A DNA stretch of 64,000 nt, taken from Nymphaea colorata. Its lineage: Eukaryota > Streptophyta > Magnoliopsida > Nymphaeales > Nymphaeaceae. Shown here piece after piece: positions 48,739-62,624 of this stretch; the stretch's first letter is position 1, and every line of letters begins with the position of its first letter. The translations under genes were made by a program, and so were the position numbers. The stretch spans positions 4,958,001 to 5,022,000 of the forward strand of contig NC_045148.1 of assembly GCF_008831285.2 (NCBI RefSeq). The letters run 5' to 3'. A model generated the notes under the pieces. That model searched no databases, had not been told where the DNA came from, and saw nothing but the letters and a program-made list of their open reading frames with translations.

Positions 48739-50569
48739 ACTTTTGTTTAATTTTTTTTAAAAAAATGTCAGGTTGAAAATGGAGGACAATCTGGCTCTCT
48801 CTATCTGTTTTAAAAGTGAAGTGTGCAAGGTGTGTTGGTGTCAGCTCAGACATGCCCGCCACTGAAAGCTTCATTCTTTTTTATGTGTCCAGGCAACATA
48901 GCCCTTCACAATTCTTACAGCTTTAAGACAACAAAGAAGCCATGTATAAATATAGGTAAAAATTCTATGTTTCTCACACCCAATGCTTCATAGGATATCA
49001 ACTCAAGATGGGGGCTTTGAAGAAACATGATACAAGAAGAGAGAACAGTTCAGTATTTTTGGAGGCTACTCTAGTTGCTTTGGACCCTCCAATGGCTATT
49101 AGAACAGTAACTTTGCAAGCAAAGCTGGAGCTTGGAAACAGAATGAAGCTGCAGCTCATAAACATAATAAAATAAAAAATAAGGAAAAAGATAAAAAGGT
49201 AAAAAATACAGATTTGTAGATTTTCAATTCATATACATATACATGGCTATGTGCACATGCAAGTAAAAGAATAATGTGTACGTAAAATAAGTTTCTAATA
49301 ATCCTAATATTTAATGGCTTCAGAACTTATTGCTAACTGTAACAAGTACCAGTTTGAGTTATAACATGTCAATTTCCTAGCAAGAAAAAAAATGTATCTA
49401 ATATCCTTTTTTCTTTCCCTTCCGGTGCTTGTATTAAAGAAAGTTATTTGTTTATCTTGTAACAGAAGACTGGTTAGAAATATTGTTTTCAGTACTGATT
49501 GCCAGAATTTTTCTTTTTAGTATGTGAAGTAAATGATGTCTAATAGTTTAGTTCATGTGCCTAATTTGTTAAGCTTCATCTCCATGCTAAGCTTCCACAA
49601 TCTTGAACCTAGCATTGTTCACTTCATCATGGTTTTGTTGGTTTATTTTAATTTATTCTTCTTATTTACCGTCGTACTATTCTTGATGGTGTGCATATGT
49701 GGTTGATAACAAGGCTTCACTTTTTATTTTGATTTTCTAGATCCAAGCTGTTGTAAAGAAATATGATATTCTCTTCATAGCTGATGAGGTAATGTGATAA
49801 TTTTTTCTCTTTCTAGTTCCCACTTAAATTGTGTAAGTTGTTTTTTGATACGTTATTAATGTCATTTGCTATTCTATTATTTTTTCTTTTTCCAGGTTAT
49901 CTGTGCCTTTGGAAGGTTAGGGACAATGTTTGGTTCTGACAAATACAACATTAAACCTGACCTTGTATCCATAGCAAAGGTAAACTTTCCTCTAATGCCA
50001 TATGTATGGCATCTGAAGCATACAATATGTAATTAATAATGAAATCTGAAGCAATACATGTAACTAATAATGGCATCTGCAGCACATAATTTTTAACTAA
50101 TAATGTATTTGCAGGCTCTTTCATCTGCTTACATGCCTATTGGTGCTGTTCTTGTTAGCCCAGAAATTTCAGAGGTCATATATTCTCAAAGCAACAAACT
50201 TGGTAACTTTTCTTCTAGGAGCAGTTTTTAAAGAAACACAGAATTCAATTCAGTGTGAAGGAACATTTTGGTCATCATCTTTCTCCTTTGATGAATTTCA
50301 GGTTCATTCAGCCATGGATTTACCTATTCTGGCCATCCAGTTGCTTGTGCAGTTGCTTTAGAAGCATTGAAGATTTACAAGTAAGATATTGGATTACTTT
50401 AGAGGTTGTCTTTGGTCATCTTGAGTATTATCAGTACCACTGTCAGATGTATTGGTGTTGTTCTCAGAAAAAGTGCACAAGACAGGAAAACTAATAAAAA
50501 AAAAGAAAAACTATAATTGTGTTAAAAAAATGCTAAGATAAACATTTCTTTTTCTTTTTTCCCTCTTTT

Positions 50570-50571
<2 letters not shown>

Positions 50572-50650
<79 letters not shown>
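50572..50650. repeat. (TA)n microsatellite in intron 15
   Basis: A pure TA tract of about 79 bases between exons 15 and 16 of the GABA transaminase gene. Confidence 0.95.
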
Positions 50651-50652
<2 letters not shown>

Positions 50653-52646
50653 AGGTTCTTTTTAACATATTATTAAATACGTTGGACTTTGATCTTTTTT
50701 CTGGAAACGTGGTAAAATATTATAATTTGATATTTTATTGTTTATTGTTTTTACATTTTGAATTCCTGCAATTTTCTCAAGAAAAGCAAACTTGTCAATA
50801 AATACTTCGGAGTTCGGAGAAACCTTGCTGATGAAAGAGAACAATATTTGTGATAACAAACCAATAACCATCAATCAGACTGATGATTGGAAAAAACTAA
50901 CCATTTAAATCCACCTGTTCATTTTGTCTTTATACACTTGTATTTGTCGGTGATGTACAGGGAAAGGAACCTTGTGGATTATGTCAGCAGCATATCACCA
51001 AGGTTCCAAGATGGTATACGGGCATTTGCTGATAGCCCAATTATTGGAGAGGTAAAGGAACACGTTCTCTTTTTGTGACAAAAGTCTTTCTCATCTTTAA
51101 TTACGGCAACAGAGATGTATTTTACTGACTGTGTGTGGTCATGTGCAGATCAGAGGAACTGGATTAATTCTTGGAACTGAGTTTGTAGACAACAAGTCAC
51201 CCAATGATCTGTTTCCACCTGAATGGAGTAAGTCCCTGACTTCATTTCGAAGCATACCCCTGCATACATTTTGTGAACATTTTGCCTGAATACTGATGGG
51301 ATGCATGAAAAGTAACACTACTCTCCTTGCAGGAGTCATCACTTCTTATAATCATTGAACATATCCTTCAAATATGATCCACTATACTATTTAGCAGAAT
51401 TTTATTTCCAAAACATGCAACTACAGTGTGCGTGAATTCTTTTCACGCCTTTAAAAATCAGTGGATCATAGGTTATCAAGATTTTGTGAAATTTAAGTCA
51501 TATTTTTGTGTCTAAAAGAGCATGATTCCTATCAAATAAATTATATTACATATATGTACCAAGTTTGTTCTGAAAAATACATCCTACTTCCGTGACATCT
51601 AATTGGTTGACTCCTAGCCTACTGTAGCATTGCTTCTCTATATGTAAGTGCACTTTGGTGTGTGTGTGTGCATATTACATGAAACGTTTTGAACTGACTT
51701 ACTAATTTTTATTATATATGACTACAATGAGGATTTAGCATGGTTCATGTATTATGGGTAGTATTTTTCAGATAAAAAATTGACATCTCATATTTGCATT
51801 TTGATTAAATCTCAGATTTTTAAAATTATTTATAGGTTAAGATATTTTTAAATTTAATTGTTTGAAGGTTACCTTTTTAGAGAAAAGGACCCATAGCGAA
51901 ATAAAATGATCTCTTCGTACTTGGATGGCAATGCATGATGTATTTTTTTGGAAATGTGGTGCATTCATCCTTGCTAAAAGTTAAGTGAAGGCTGATATAT
52001 ATTTTCCTGTTCTTTCAAAAAATGATCACTCAATTTTCTATATTTGCTAGTTCAACATGAAGTTGTCTGGTGGCATAGCTTCCACTAGCATTTATTTGAC
52101 TTTTATGAAACTGCAAGTTATTATTGCTTTATTTTTTATTACATACTCAAGTGGTTTACTAACTTCTATTAACATCCTAGCTAAATGGGGCTTAAGCATC
52201 CTTTTAGGTTTCTGCGTCCATTACCTAAGAAATGGTTGTTGGTAATTGAGTGGAACCTATGATCTTCAACACATCCTTTTATTTGGTGTTGATTTAGAGG
52301 TTGGAGCCTATTTTGGAGCAGAATGTGAGAAACGAGGCATGTTGGTCCGTGTTTCTGGGGATAATATAATGATGTCTCCTCCATTTGTGATAACCCCTGG
52401 AGAAATTGATGAAGTAAGTTATACATCATCTTTTACGTCCGAATATTTTTTTTTTTAATTTTCCATTGATTATTGTTTTTTATAATTGATTGGACAGCTA
52501 ATCAGTATTTATGGAGAAGCACTCAAAAGGACAGAGGAGAGGGTTAAAGAGCTCAAATCACGGAAATGAGCCCAAGGTCATTAACTTCCTGTAGTTGTTA
52601 TGTTCCTTTGGTGTTAATGATGCCAATTTCATTTCTGGAAATATTT

Positions 52647-52652
52647 AATAAA
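52647..52652 (+). terminator. Poly(A) signal of the GABA transaminase gene
   Basis: AATAAA lies 78 bases after the TGA stop, a usual place for a plant near-upstream polyadenylation element. Confidence 0.5.
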
Positions 52653-52697
52653 TCTTCTAAATTTACATCTTCCAACTACGTTCTAGTCAGGCGTGTG

Positions 52698-52734
<37 letters not shown>

Positions 52735-55700
52735 AGAATCATAAACTTTGATAGGTAGTTGCTCCACATCCGTATGCATATAGTGTGTACAAACCAGAAA
52801 TTTCTTATCCGAAGCTTTTTAATAAGTGAAAGCTTCCATTGGGTTTGGCGTTCACAAATAGAAAAATGCTTCCTGGTCAGTGATTGTGATATAGGTCCTT
52901 AAAAAAATTTGTTGCAATTAAACACTTAAAACAAAGGGCACATGCTTTCAATTTTCATAAACAAAATATTTTCAACAGACGGGGCAACCATGTCAGCTTA
53001 AACACTTGCATTTCAAGCTGCATAGAGATGATCCACGTGAAATCTGTCCTTGTGTGTCTGTGCGAGAGAGAGGTATATATTGTTCTCATACTGGCTGCAA
53101 TCACATCTATGGCTCGATTTCGTCATTTCGTATCTGAAGAATTTGTTTGCATGGAATGACGAAAACATTCATGTTTGTTCAAATTAAGACAGTCTATCTA
53201 CAGTTACAAAAAGTTTGACACGTTGAATTTTATGACATGAGGCATTCTCTTGTTATTATAACAAAAGCTTTTGGTATTATTGACTGATTGTTCCCTTCAG
53301 CTAAACTGAATGTCTTCATTCACTCCATCAGGCTCAGCATTGATTGAAAAGCATGTTGGAACGAACAAAATGAAGTCAATAAAGAAGTTTATTCATATGA
53401 ATATGCATCCACTGATGCAAAGATAAGCAAGTAGATTTTAAAGGCAACAATTATTGGAAAAGTTATAGACTATTGACAGGCTATTTCTCATGCAGAACGT
53501 TAGATTCATGGGCAGGGCAGTGCATGAAGGGTTATTTTCTGTTTGTGGATGTAGGCTGTAGCCACAATTGCATATGGTATTATAGAGTTGAGCAAGGTGG
53601 ATGCCTGATATTAAGTAAAGTAATGATCGGTTGCTCTACATACTTTGTGAGACATTAGTTAACAACTCGAGACTTCATGTCAATAAAGTCTTTCTCTTAG
53701 TTCCTTCAGATGGTTGTAATGAAGCTGAAAGAATAACGTGTTCTAAAAGACTTTCATGGTCATTGTTCATCAATGGTCAAATACTAAAAGGTTCAAGTTA
53801 TGGGGGCTTGAGTACTATGGGTGTACTTCTCGTTTGGTCTAAAGGAAACGCTCTTAACATGACTCAATATGGTCCAAGGCTTGAGGCAACTTTTAGTGTA
53901 CTGAAAAATAAATTCATGGCAAGTAATCTAAGGACCACGTTGGTCATGTTGGCTAAGCTAGTCATTGAGGACTATGATGGTTTATGGGCAAGTTGATTTC
54001 TTATAGCAAGCGAGTGCAACCTCAAAATCTCGTGACAGCCTTCTATAAGAAAACCGAATTTGAAAAGGAAATAGGAGTAAGGTTTAGACCTTCAATCAAA
54101 CAAGTAAATTGGTAATGTAGGATTTGCATTGGTTCGTCCTGCAAGTGTAGGACAAACTTGGTGAGCACTTTGTAAAACGCAGTTTAGGTGTTGTTGGTCA
54201 AACATTTTGAGAATGTCTGAACACCCCAACTTGTCCACATTTCAAAATCGCTGCTTTGTCTTTGGCATGCCTATTTTAGACTCATTCTCAGGGTAATTTC
54301 TAATTAGTTTCTAACTTGAGTGATCTTTAAACTTAGATATTCCTAAACATCCCTTACCTTATCACCACCACCACTACCAACCCCCCACGGCCCAAGGTTC
54401 CATCACCTCAACCTTGGTACAACACTACGTTTACCCTAGGTCATTTTACCATTTTACCTATGAACCCCATGAAAACCTTGGATGTGGACCAACCCTAAGT
54501 ACGTTGATCTAAACCAAGCCTTGCTTTAAGCTTAATTTAGTCATAGAATTATAATTTGTGGTTTACTGGTTGCTCAACCTACCTCATTTTGCATAAAACC
54601 AGCTCAATTGAGCTGGGTTGGGCCCATTTCTCCACAAATGGCAGGTTTTCAGCTCACTTTCTCATTCACAACCTGAACCAAGTCCAAGATAGGATCTTTT
54701 ATACTCCCGTTAGATAAACTATATTAACCTATGAAGTACAATTTCCAAATTTTAGTTCTACGAAATTCGGACGGCAGTCACTAGGTCATTCTTACTGCCA
54801 TTTTAGCAGTTTTAGCTCAGTTCCTATTCAACCGAGTAGAGTAGTCAACTCAGACTCAGCTTGGGTCCTGACCATCGCACTAAGAATAGCTAAACCCCTA
54901 ATACAGCTCTAGCTCATTTACCACAGATTTAGTTCAGCTCAGTTTCCAAGGCATTTGGTGGTCATTCCACTAGTGATTATGACACTTAATTCATTTTATG
55001 CCCGACCCCGATTTTGATTCATTTTTACAAGCCATCTCTTGCTGAGCTTAGAACAACTCCTTCACAAATCTACCTCCTCCGATCTAGTTTCAAATGAACT
55101 TCTCTTAGTGAAGCACAATTTCAATTTAATAAATTTAGCGACCTTATCTGCTTTACCGACTCCAGTCACTTCATCATATTTATATGCGAGGTTCGTTTTA
55201 TACATTCCAAATGCAAAGATTCCCTATGTTGGTCTTCAACCTAAGAACATCATATTGCTGGCTTGTCATGTGTTTGGCATACTCACACTAGTTAGCATGC
55301 TCCCTTAGCCTCAGACCATGTACCATTTCATCAGCAGCTACCTGCCCTTGTATGACTAAGGTAGTTATACTTTAGAGAGTATGGATTTGAAAAATCGATT
55401 TTGACCATTTCCTGAAGAAAAAACATATATTATTTAGCTGTTCATTTGAGTCATGAAGTTCCAATCCATGCAATTTGAACTAGGTGGCAGGCACAGAAGG
55501 ATTGAAGGAACCATAGGTTACATTTTCTGCCAGTTTTGGAGCTGCTTTTGTAATGCTTCATCACACCAAGTATGCAGCCATACTACATGATAAGATGCAG
55601 AAACATGGTCCACGTGGCAGGTGTGTCAAGACAAGGTGGTCTGGTGGCTGATAAAATGATGTCATCAAGGGAGGAAACTTGATTCCAAGTGAAAAAAAGG

Positions 55701-57760
55701 TGTAGCTTTATGTTGCAGAGCTAAGAGTACTTGCTTGCTGGCAGCTAGATAAAACTAGCATACAATCGGAAAATTATCAATGAAATTCATTTTGGTAGTA
55801 TGTTGCATTCTAGCTATACCAATACTTGTCATTTGGAATGCCTTGGAAAATATATTGGTATAGTCAGCATCCAAAAGGCTACCTGAATGGATAGCATGGA
55901 TAATTTTCCGAGTGTATGCTAGTTATATCTTGCTGCCAACACCAAATCTGCACGCAAACACTTTTAGCTGTACAACATAAACCAAAGCTTTTTATTCATT
56001 GGGAGTGAAGCTTCTTATCTTGATGATGTATGATTTCATGAACCACTAGACCACAAGCCAGCCCGTTGCACCATGTTTCCGCATCTTATTAGCTATCCTA
56101 GCCACAAACTTAGTGGGATGAAGCGTTATAAAAACAGGTCCAAAGCAAGTAGAAAATGTAGCGTATGGTTTTTTCACTCCTTTTGTGCCTGCCACCTAGT
56201 TTAGATTTCATGGTCAGAACCCGATGACTTAAAAGAATAGCTTGTTACTATATGTATAAGTGCTAAGGGAAAGGTCGGAATTATTTTTTCAAATCCATGA
56301 CCTCTATAGGATAAGCAACTCTTGTCATCTCTACGCATATGTGATCAATAGATATCCAGCCCCAATAAATTGGAAGCTAATAGCCTAATTCCCAGTTGAA
56401 AAGAAAAAAGGGTAGCAAGAAGCTACACTTATGACTGACTTGTTTGCCTAATCCAGGTGTGTACTTCGCAAACTACATTTTTCAAGGACTGCAAAACCAA
56501 ACAATCATCAAGTCGAAATGAATGATATAATTTGAACAGCGTCCGAATGTTAACATTAAGACAACCTAATGAAATCTGAAATTACCATCCAGCCAATGAC
56601 TATGAAAAATGATTCCATTAGAAGCAAGTGCAAGATCCAAAGAGTAATTCAAACTATGACCAATAAAATTTAATTGGACTATACAAGGGTATGGGTGACT
56701 CAAGTAATGTCCTATGGCTTGCGTTTGCCCTCAAAGGGTTCATACTTGCAAGTTCCAAATTTAATGGCCTTCTAGATCTCATGCTATTTTTGAAACACAT
56801 CAATACATTTGGGGTAACAAAAACTTTCGATGTTTGACACACCATTTTTGCTCCATCATTGCTCATCTTTTCGAATCAGGTAATGATTATGAACAACGGA
56901 AACGGTGGCATTACTCGTTCCTGTTAATCACGAGCCGAGTGAGTGATGACTAATGGGACAAAAATTCAGCAACCAAAAAAGATGCTGCCTAAGATTAAGA
57001 ATGTATTCTAACAGAGAGCAAAGCAAAAGAAAAAGAAAATAGGCCTGCGATTTTGATGAGGATGGGAGAGCTTGCAATCAGATTAGTCTCCTCCCAAACT
57101 GACGAGCTTTATGACTTCCTCTGAATACTGCTTGGCAAAAGCCTTAACTACCATATCTTGTAGTTGATGGACAACAGGTTTCATGACCAAGTGAGAAGTT
57201 CATAGATGCACAAAACTTAAATCATACAATACCTTCCTCTGTTTTAATAGAAGAAACTTAGATTTCAGTTTCTGGACAAAAAAACATGAAAGGAATACTT
57301 TCGACAACAACATCCAGAAAAGAAAGCTGTCCCAGTCATCCAAACAGGCACAACAAAGCAACATTATCTATGTCATCATGTGGACTGTGGACCCACCTTG
57401 GCCCACATCCATCTGTCTTTTGCCGGGTCAGCTCAGTTTTAGGCCTTTCATGAACCTGCACGCATTGTGTCACCATGCTGAATTCCGTTTTGCCCTTATA
57501 GAGGGGGCCTTCAAGCTTATCATCGAATGAATAATTTTGTCATTTCCTGCCCCATATCATAGGGGCATAAAATATAACCTGCACTGTCTACATTGACGGT
57601 AAAAAGAAAAATTAATAGGTAATTAAAAAAAACCTCCGACAATTATGATCTGTGTGAAATAAGTTTCAATAATTCATTGAGCAAAATTCCTAATTTATTT
57701 CACACAATTATTATTGTTAGGTCTAGGGTCTAGGCAAAACTACCTTAAATTAATTAAGTA
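52653..57760. other. Intergenic, no supported gene
   Basis: A (GA)n tract lies at 52701-52732. The longest open frame (53631-53996, + strand) has no recognised domain, no splice context and no conserved motif, and is not called. 54100-55000 is text typical of decayed retrotransposon untranslated sequence. Two imperfect mirror strings, AATTATCAATGAAATTCATTTT near 55775 with matching GGAAAATTATC/GATAATTTTCC text near 55768 and 55900, suggest an old inverted-repeat insertion at roughly 55735-55925. Confidence 0.4.
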
Positions 57761-57769
57761 ATCAAATAA

Positions 57770-58381
57770 AACGTTATACATATCTGGCCAATCAAATACC
57801 AGTATATATCAGCTACCAATTTGTTATGAATTCAGATTTACCATATCCAATTATTAGAAGAAATAATTCCTTGCGAATTCAAAGTCAACCTAGTGCTATA
57901 AATATTATTCAGTCGCCACACCGGGATACAATAAATCCAACTTAGTTAAAAAAATAATAATAAAAGTGGCCAAGATCTTGTTACATTACCCTTGGCAAAT
58001 ATGAACGTCCAAGATACTTTGAAAAGTATAGGGTTTTATACATCACCCGCATCAAGCAAAAGAATTGTTCAGAGATGGACCAGTTAGTGTTTGATTTCCT
58101 AGAGTTTAATCGTGCCTCCAAGTAATAATATTTGGTGGCCATCAATGTTTTGGAAAATCTCCTCTTTCTCTGCACGTCTATGTGGACAAAGCAAGCTGGA
58201 ATGGTTTGGATTGAGTGACTCGACTGCAACAACCAAGTCAAGAAGTATAAATTTAGCAAACAATTAAATTTGAAAAAAGTCGTTCAAGATAGGTTGGAGG
58301 CAGCTAAGGGCTAACAGCCAAGCTTGAAGTTTTGAAACACTTTTTTCCTTTTTCTGTCATTACAGAACAACTCCTCCTCTG

Positions 58382-58416
<35 letters not shown>

Positions 58417-58440
58417 CGCGGGCTCTGCCAAGCAACTAGA
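57770..58440. repeat. Duplicated block, copy 1
   Basis: This is colinear with 61625-62130. Shared landmarks: ATATCAGCTAC, ATGAATTC, TTTACCAAATCCA-like text, the GTGTTTGATT..CCTA..AGTTT segment, GGTGGCCATCAATGTTTTGG / GTGGCTATCAATGTCTTGG, CTCTGTCAACACATA-like text, CGACTGCAACAACCAAGTCA / GACCGCAACAACGAAGTCA, and GGGCTCTGCCAAGCAACTAG / CGGACTCTGCCAAGCAGCCA. A (TC)n tract is at 58387-58414. The open frames inside differ between the copies and are not called. Confidence 0.75.
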
Positions 58441-59045
58441 AGAGAGGGTGAAGTTGATAACCAACTTAAGGGGCAGTTTGGAGCAGTGACATTATGTTTC
58501 TGCCTTATGCATCTAACCCAAAAATTACTTTGTGAGGAAGATGCATGCATGGAACAGCAACATACCAGCCATTAAATGAACAGGGAAACTGCAGTTTCAG
58601 AACATGCTGATAAAGCCTCAATTCGGAGGTTGGTTATGTTACGGCATATTTTTTTCTATTTGAAGTTATTAAATGAAATTGAATCATTCAACTACAACAT
58701 GATGAGCTAATGGGTGATCCCTTAGGAAATGAAAGGCCTGAGAATAGTAGAGGAGTCTCTGCAAGTACTCTACTTCTTGTTAATGGCTCGTTTAGACCAA
58801 GAATTCTAGCAAAATAGATGGGGTCAAGTCAGCCTGGAAAAGGAACTCTGATGGGCGTCCTAGTAGGGAATGCAAAACTGGAGGATATACTGACGGAAAG
58901 TTGAAGTAATGTTAACTATTCTGCAAGAAAAACTGTATGTTCAGCTAAAATTAAGTCGCTGGAAGAGTAAGTGTGCTAAATAATTTTGCTTTTTAATCGT
59001 ATAAAAGAACAATATATATGACATGTACACATGCACATATGCAAA
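58441..59045. other. Intergenic, no supported gene
   Basis: No coding region, RNA gene or clear repeat was seen. The sequence downstream of the duplicated block here does not resemble the thaumatin-like gene found downstream of the second copy. Confidence 0.4.
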
Positions 59046-59047
59046 CA

Positions 59048-60027
<980 letters not shown>

Positions 60028-60269
60028 TATGCTGCCAGTGTTAGATGTTGTGAGATGTTGCCGGAATAAATTGCTAAGAACTAAAAGTCATGTATTAAAA
60101 GCACCTTGACTCTTAACACCATAGGCTGTTGTTATATCATAACTGTAAGCATGTATCTTCTATATATATTTTCGATTTTTGAAAAACATATGCTCTACCC
60201 AAATTAGGAAAAACAAAATTAAAACACTTTCACCAACACATAAATTTATATCAATGAGGATTAATAGCA

Positions 60270-60587
60270 ACATTTTGTGGACGTTGGTTAAAAATCTACC
60301 GAAGTCCAGGACAAGTGTCTGTATGAAGGTTTACATACGTTTACCTAGATGTCGGAAAAAATGGACTATTACCAACAAAGACATTGGCCATAATCAATGT
60401 TTACCTATATGTCATGTGCGTCAGTGATAGATACCTACACCGACACACTAAGCATTGTGGTGACGATTTTTACTGACACTATCTTCACCTACAATGAAAG
60501 AAAATGTCGGTTAAACCTTTACCGATGCATTGCCATGTTTCACCGACATGTTCCAGCCATCCATAATGTCTAGGTTTTTTTGTAGTG
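60270..60587. mobile_element. Terminus of a CACTA (En/Spm)-type element
   Basis: The right edge reads AGGTTTTTTTGTAGTG, the reverse complement of CACTACAAAAAAACCT, a typical CACTA terminal repeat, ending at 60587. Short subterminal repeats built on ACCGACA / TGTCGG / TTTACC occur repeatedly before it (for example ACACCGACACAC near 60439, AATGTCGGTTAAACC near 60504, CACCGACATG near 60541). The left terminus was not found. Confidence 0.6.
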
Positions 60588-60675
60588 TTAATACTAATGT
60601 GTAACCTGCTTGTTAGTGATATAGTATATTTTTTAGCCATCAAGTAATTATATTTGGGATACAACAATATAGAAC

Positions 60676-60800
60676 TCTCTCACACACACACACATATATA
60701 TATAAGTGTGTGTGGTATGTATATGTGTGTGTGTGACACACACACACATATATATAAGTGTGAGGTATGTATATGCGTGTGTGTGTGAGCACACACAAAC
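60676..60800. repeat. Tandem compound (CA)n(TA)n(TG)n repeat
   Basis: ACACACACATATATATAAGTGTG followed by GTATGTATATG and (TG)n occurs twice in tandem (about 60680-60735 and 60737-60793). Each unit can pair with itself and with its neighbour. Confidence 0.75.
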
Positions 60801-61572
60801 TTTCTCGTGACCATTTGCTCACCTTAAGGCATGTAACATATAAGTTTTTTTGTTTAAAACAAACTTTAATAATTGACAATTCTTTTTAGTTCACTTGAGT
60901 TCCTCTTAAACTATTTTTTCATTTTCCTTTTACCTCAAAACATAAAACTAAAACCAACTCATGCCTAATGAATGGCAATATAAAAGATAAAGACTTATAT
61001 TTCGCCATTTCAAAGCAGTATTCATTATGAAAAACTATACGCAATTGCAAATTGGAAGAGAGAAAAATTACGTTTCTCATTTTTTATTAAAATTGCATGT
61101 TCATTGTTAACTGATTTTCTAGGGAAAATATTGTGAGAATAAATGCATGACATATGTACAGCTCAATATTTTTTTCAAGATTTTATCAGAATGTATCAAT
61201 TTGTAGATATATATTTCAAAATATGAAAATGCAAAAATCTTAACAACTTATTAAAACGGCAGAAATAAGTGGTAATAAACTTTCAAAAGTATATTAATTA
61301 AACATTGTAGAAATGTAATAGTAACTTGAAAATATATTTATAATAGAATGGATATATATGCACCGGCACTTGTGGAGAGGAATTCAAATCAGTTGGCTGC
61401 CTTTGTGTTTGGATGTTTTTTTTTTTTAAATTGTGTCATTAAAAACCGTCACAAAAGATAAATTAGCAAGACACTTGTTTGGCCATGATTTCAACCGAAA
61501 ATTCTTTTGGGACTGTTTTTACCATACAAAAATAAAAAAAACTATCCGGCTCCAAAGGCAGCTAGCTGATTT

Positions 61573-61624
<52 letters not shown>
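60801..61624. other. Intergenic, ending in a (TA)n tract
   Basis: AT-rich, no gene seen. A GCAGCTAGCTGATTTCAA segment leads into (TA)n at 61577-61632, like the tail of the Micron-like units upstream. Confidence 0.45.
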
Positions 61625-61635
<11 letters not shown>

Positions 61636-62130
61636 CTACAAATTGATATGAATTCGATTATATATGTTAATTTGAATTTACCAAATCCAGTTAATTGAAT
61701 GAGATATATATTTCCCTATGGATTCAACTCAAGCTAGTGTTTGATTGAATTCCTATAGTTTGTATGTGTCGCCTAATAATTGGCCCAGTGGCTATCAATG
61801 TCTTGGCAAAACTAGCTCTGTCAACACATATATTGTCAGTGGACAAAAAATGCTGGAGGGTTGTTTCAGATTTGAGTTAATTGACCGCAACAACGAAGTC
61901 ACGAAGTATGAAAATCGGCCAACCAACATTGGATAGAGGTTCCCTGAATGCGCCTTTTCCGTATAGACCTGAGGCTGCTAAGCAGAAACAGCCGAGTGCT
62001 TGATGTTCCGAAAACCGAACCCCCTTGTTTTTATTTCACTTCTTGCCAAAATAGCTTCTTGTTCTTACTTCCGTTTTTCGCTCACACTTTTTCCGACCAG
62101 AGACGTGCGGACTCTGCCAAGCAGCCACCA
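61625..62130. repeat. Duplicated block, copy 2, upstream of the thaumatin-like gene
   Basis: Partner of 57770-58440, in the same orientation and with the same order of landmarks. It ends at CTCTGCCAAGCAGCCACCACC about 500 bases before the thaumatin-like start codon, so it may form part of that gene's distal upstream region. Confidence 0.75.
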
Positions 62131-62371
62131 CCATGGAAACGGATTATGTGCACATCCTCGTATGAAAAATTGTGCATAAGTATACAGTGACCAAAATGCT
62201 TTCATTTAAGGAAAAAATCAGTATTCAAAACAATAAGAAAATTGTATTATTTTTATAAAAATTTTAAAAAAAATTCCAACCTACCTTTTTTTTTCTTTTA
62301 TTGTATATTTATGTGTACCCTGTGCACACAAATGGATCTCATACTTTATAAAAGTAAAAAGATTATTGAGG

Positions 62372-62531
62372 ACATTTCTTTTTAACAAATTATCAAAAAT
62401 GTCCCATTTACTATGAATACAATTATGATTAATGATTAAAATACCCTTCATTCACTGATAAAAAAAACTTTTTGTAAAAAATTAAAAATAAAAATAAAAA
62501 AACTATAATAAAACATTTCTTTTTAACAAAT
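62372..62531 (+). promoter_or_regulatory. Upstream region with a perfect 19-bp direct repeat
   Basis: ACATTTCTTTTTAACAAAT occurs at 62372-62390 and again at 62513-62531, 141 bases apart, with the second copy 20 bases before the TATA box. Whether it binds a regulator is unknown. Confidence 0.5.
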
Positions 62532-62550
62532 CGGCTCCTCGACTTTCTCT

Positions 62551-62560
62551 CTATAAATAC
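62551..62560 (+). promoter_or_regulatory. TATA box of the thaumatin-like gene
   Basis: CTATAAATAC lies 74 bases before the ATG, followed by a C-rich leader (CCCTCCTCCCCCTCCATCACC), typical of a highly expressed plant gene. Confidence 0.8.
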
Positions 62561-62624
62561 AACCCCTTAACCCTCCTCCCCCTCCATCACCACAATCGTT
62601 AAGAGATCCAGCAGTCCCATATAT

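Larger units (their letters stand above)
37528..52569 (+). pseudogene. POP2: GABA transaminase (pyruvate/glyoxylate-dependent, mitochondrial), 19 exons, frameshift in exon 11
   Basis: Class III PLP aminotransferase converting GABA to succinic semialdehyde in mitochondria. Exons: 37528-37563, 39588-39733, 39809-39893, 41510-41582, 41818-41915, 43713-43805, 46017-46090, 46185-46223, 46433-46521, 46631-46707, 46803-46876, 49741-49788, 49896-49979, 50115-50202, 50302-50380, 50961-51051, 51149-51227, 52298-52413, 52498-52569. All introns are GT-AG and phases agree except after exon 11. Exons 1-2 encode a basic/Ser-rich presequence. Family landmarks: [25 protein letters not shown] (PLP phosphate site), FIAEPVMGAGG, FIADEV (PLP-nitrogen Asp), SIAKALSSAY (PLP Lys, about residue 339). 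Expected length is 513 residues, as in other plant GABA-T. Exon 11 is 74 nt instead of 75: the C run at 46854-46857 lacks one base. The frame then ends at TAA 49754-49756, before the PLP Lys. This is either a recent pseudogene, a null allele or a sequencing error; the other 18 exons look intact. Confidence 0.9.

Noticed and set aside
53631-53996. 121-codon open frame between the GABA transaminase and thaumatin-like genes
   Set aside because: No recognised motif, no splice partners and no neighbouring evidence of a gene.
57083-57190. Minus-strand frame ending in HQLQDMVVKAFAKQYSEEV..GGD and a stop, resembling a protein C-terminus
   Set aside because: No splice acceptor precedes it in frame and no upstream exons were found; it could be a retro-copied fragment but is too short to support.
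60676-60800. CRISPR-like alternation of repeats and spacers
   Set aside because: It is a two-unit (CA)(TA)(TG) compound microsatellite in a plant genome; there are no unique spacers.
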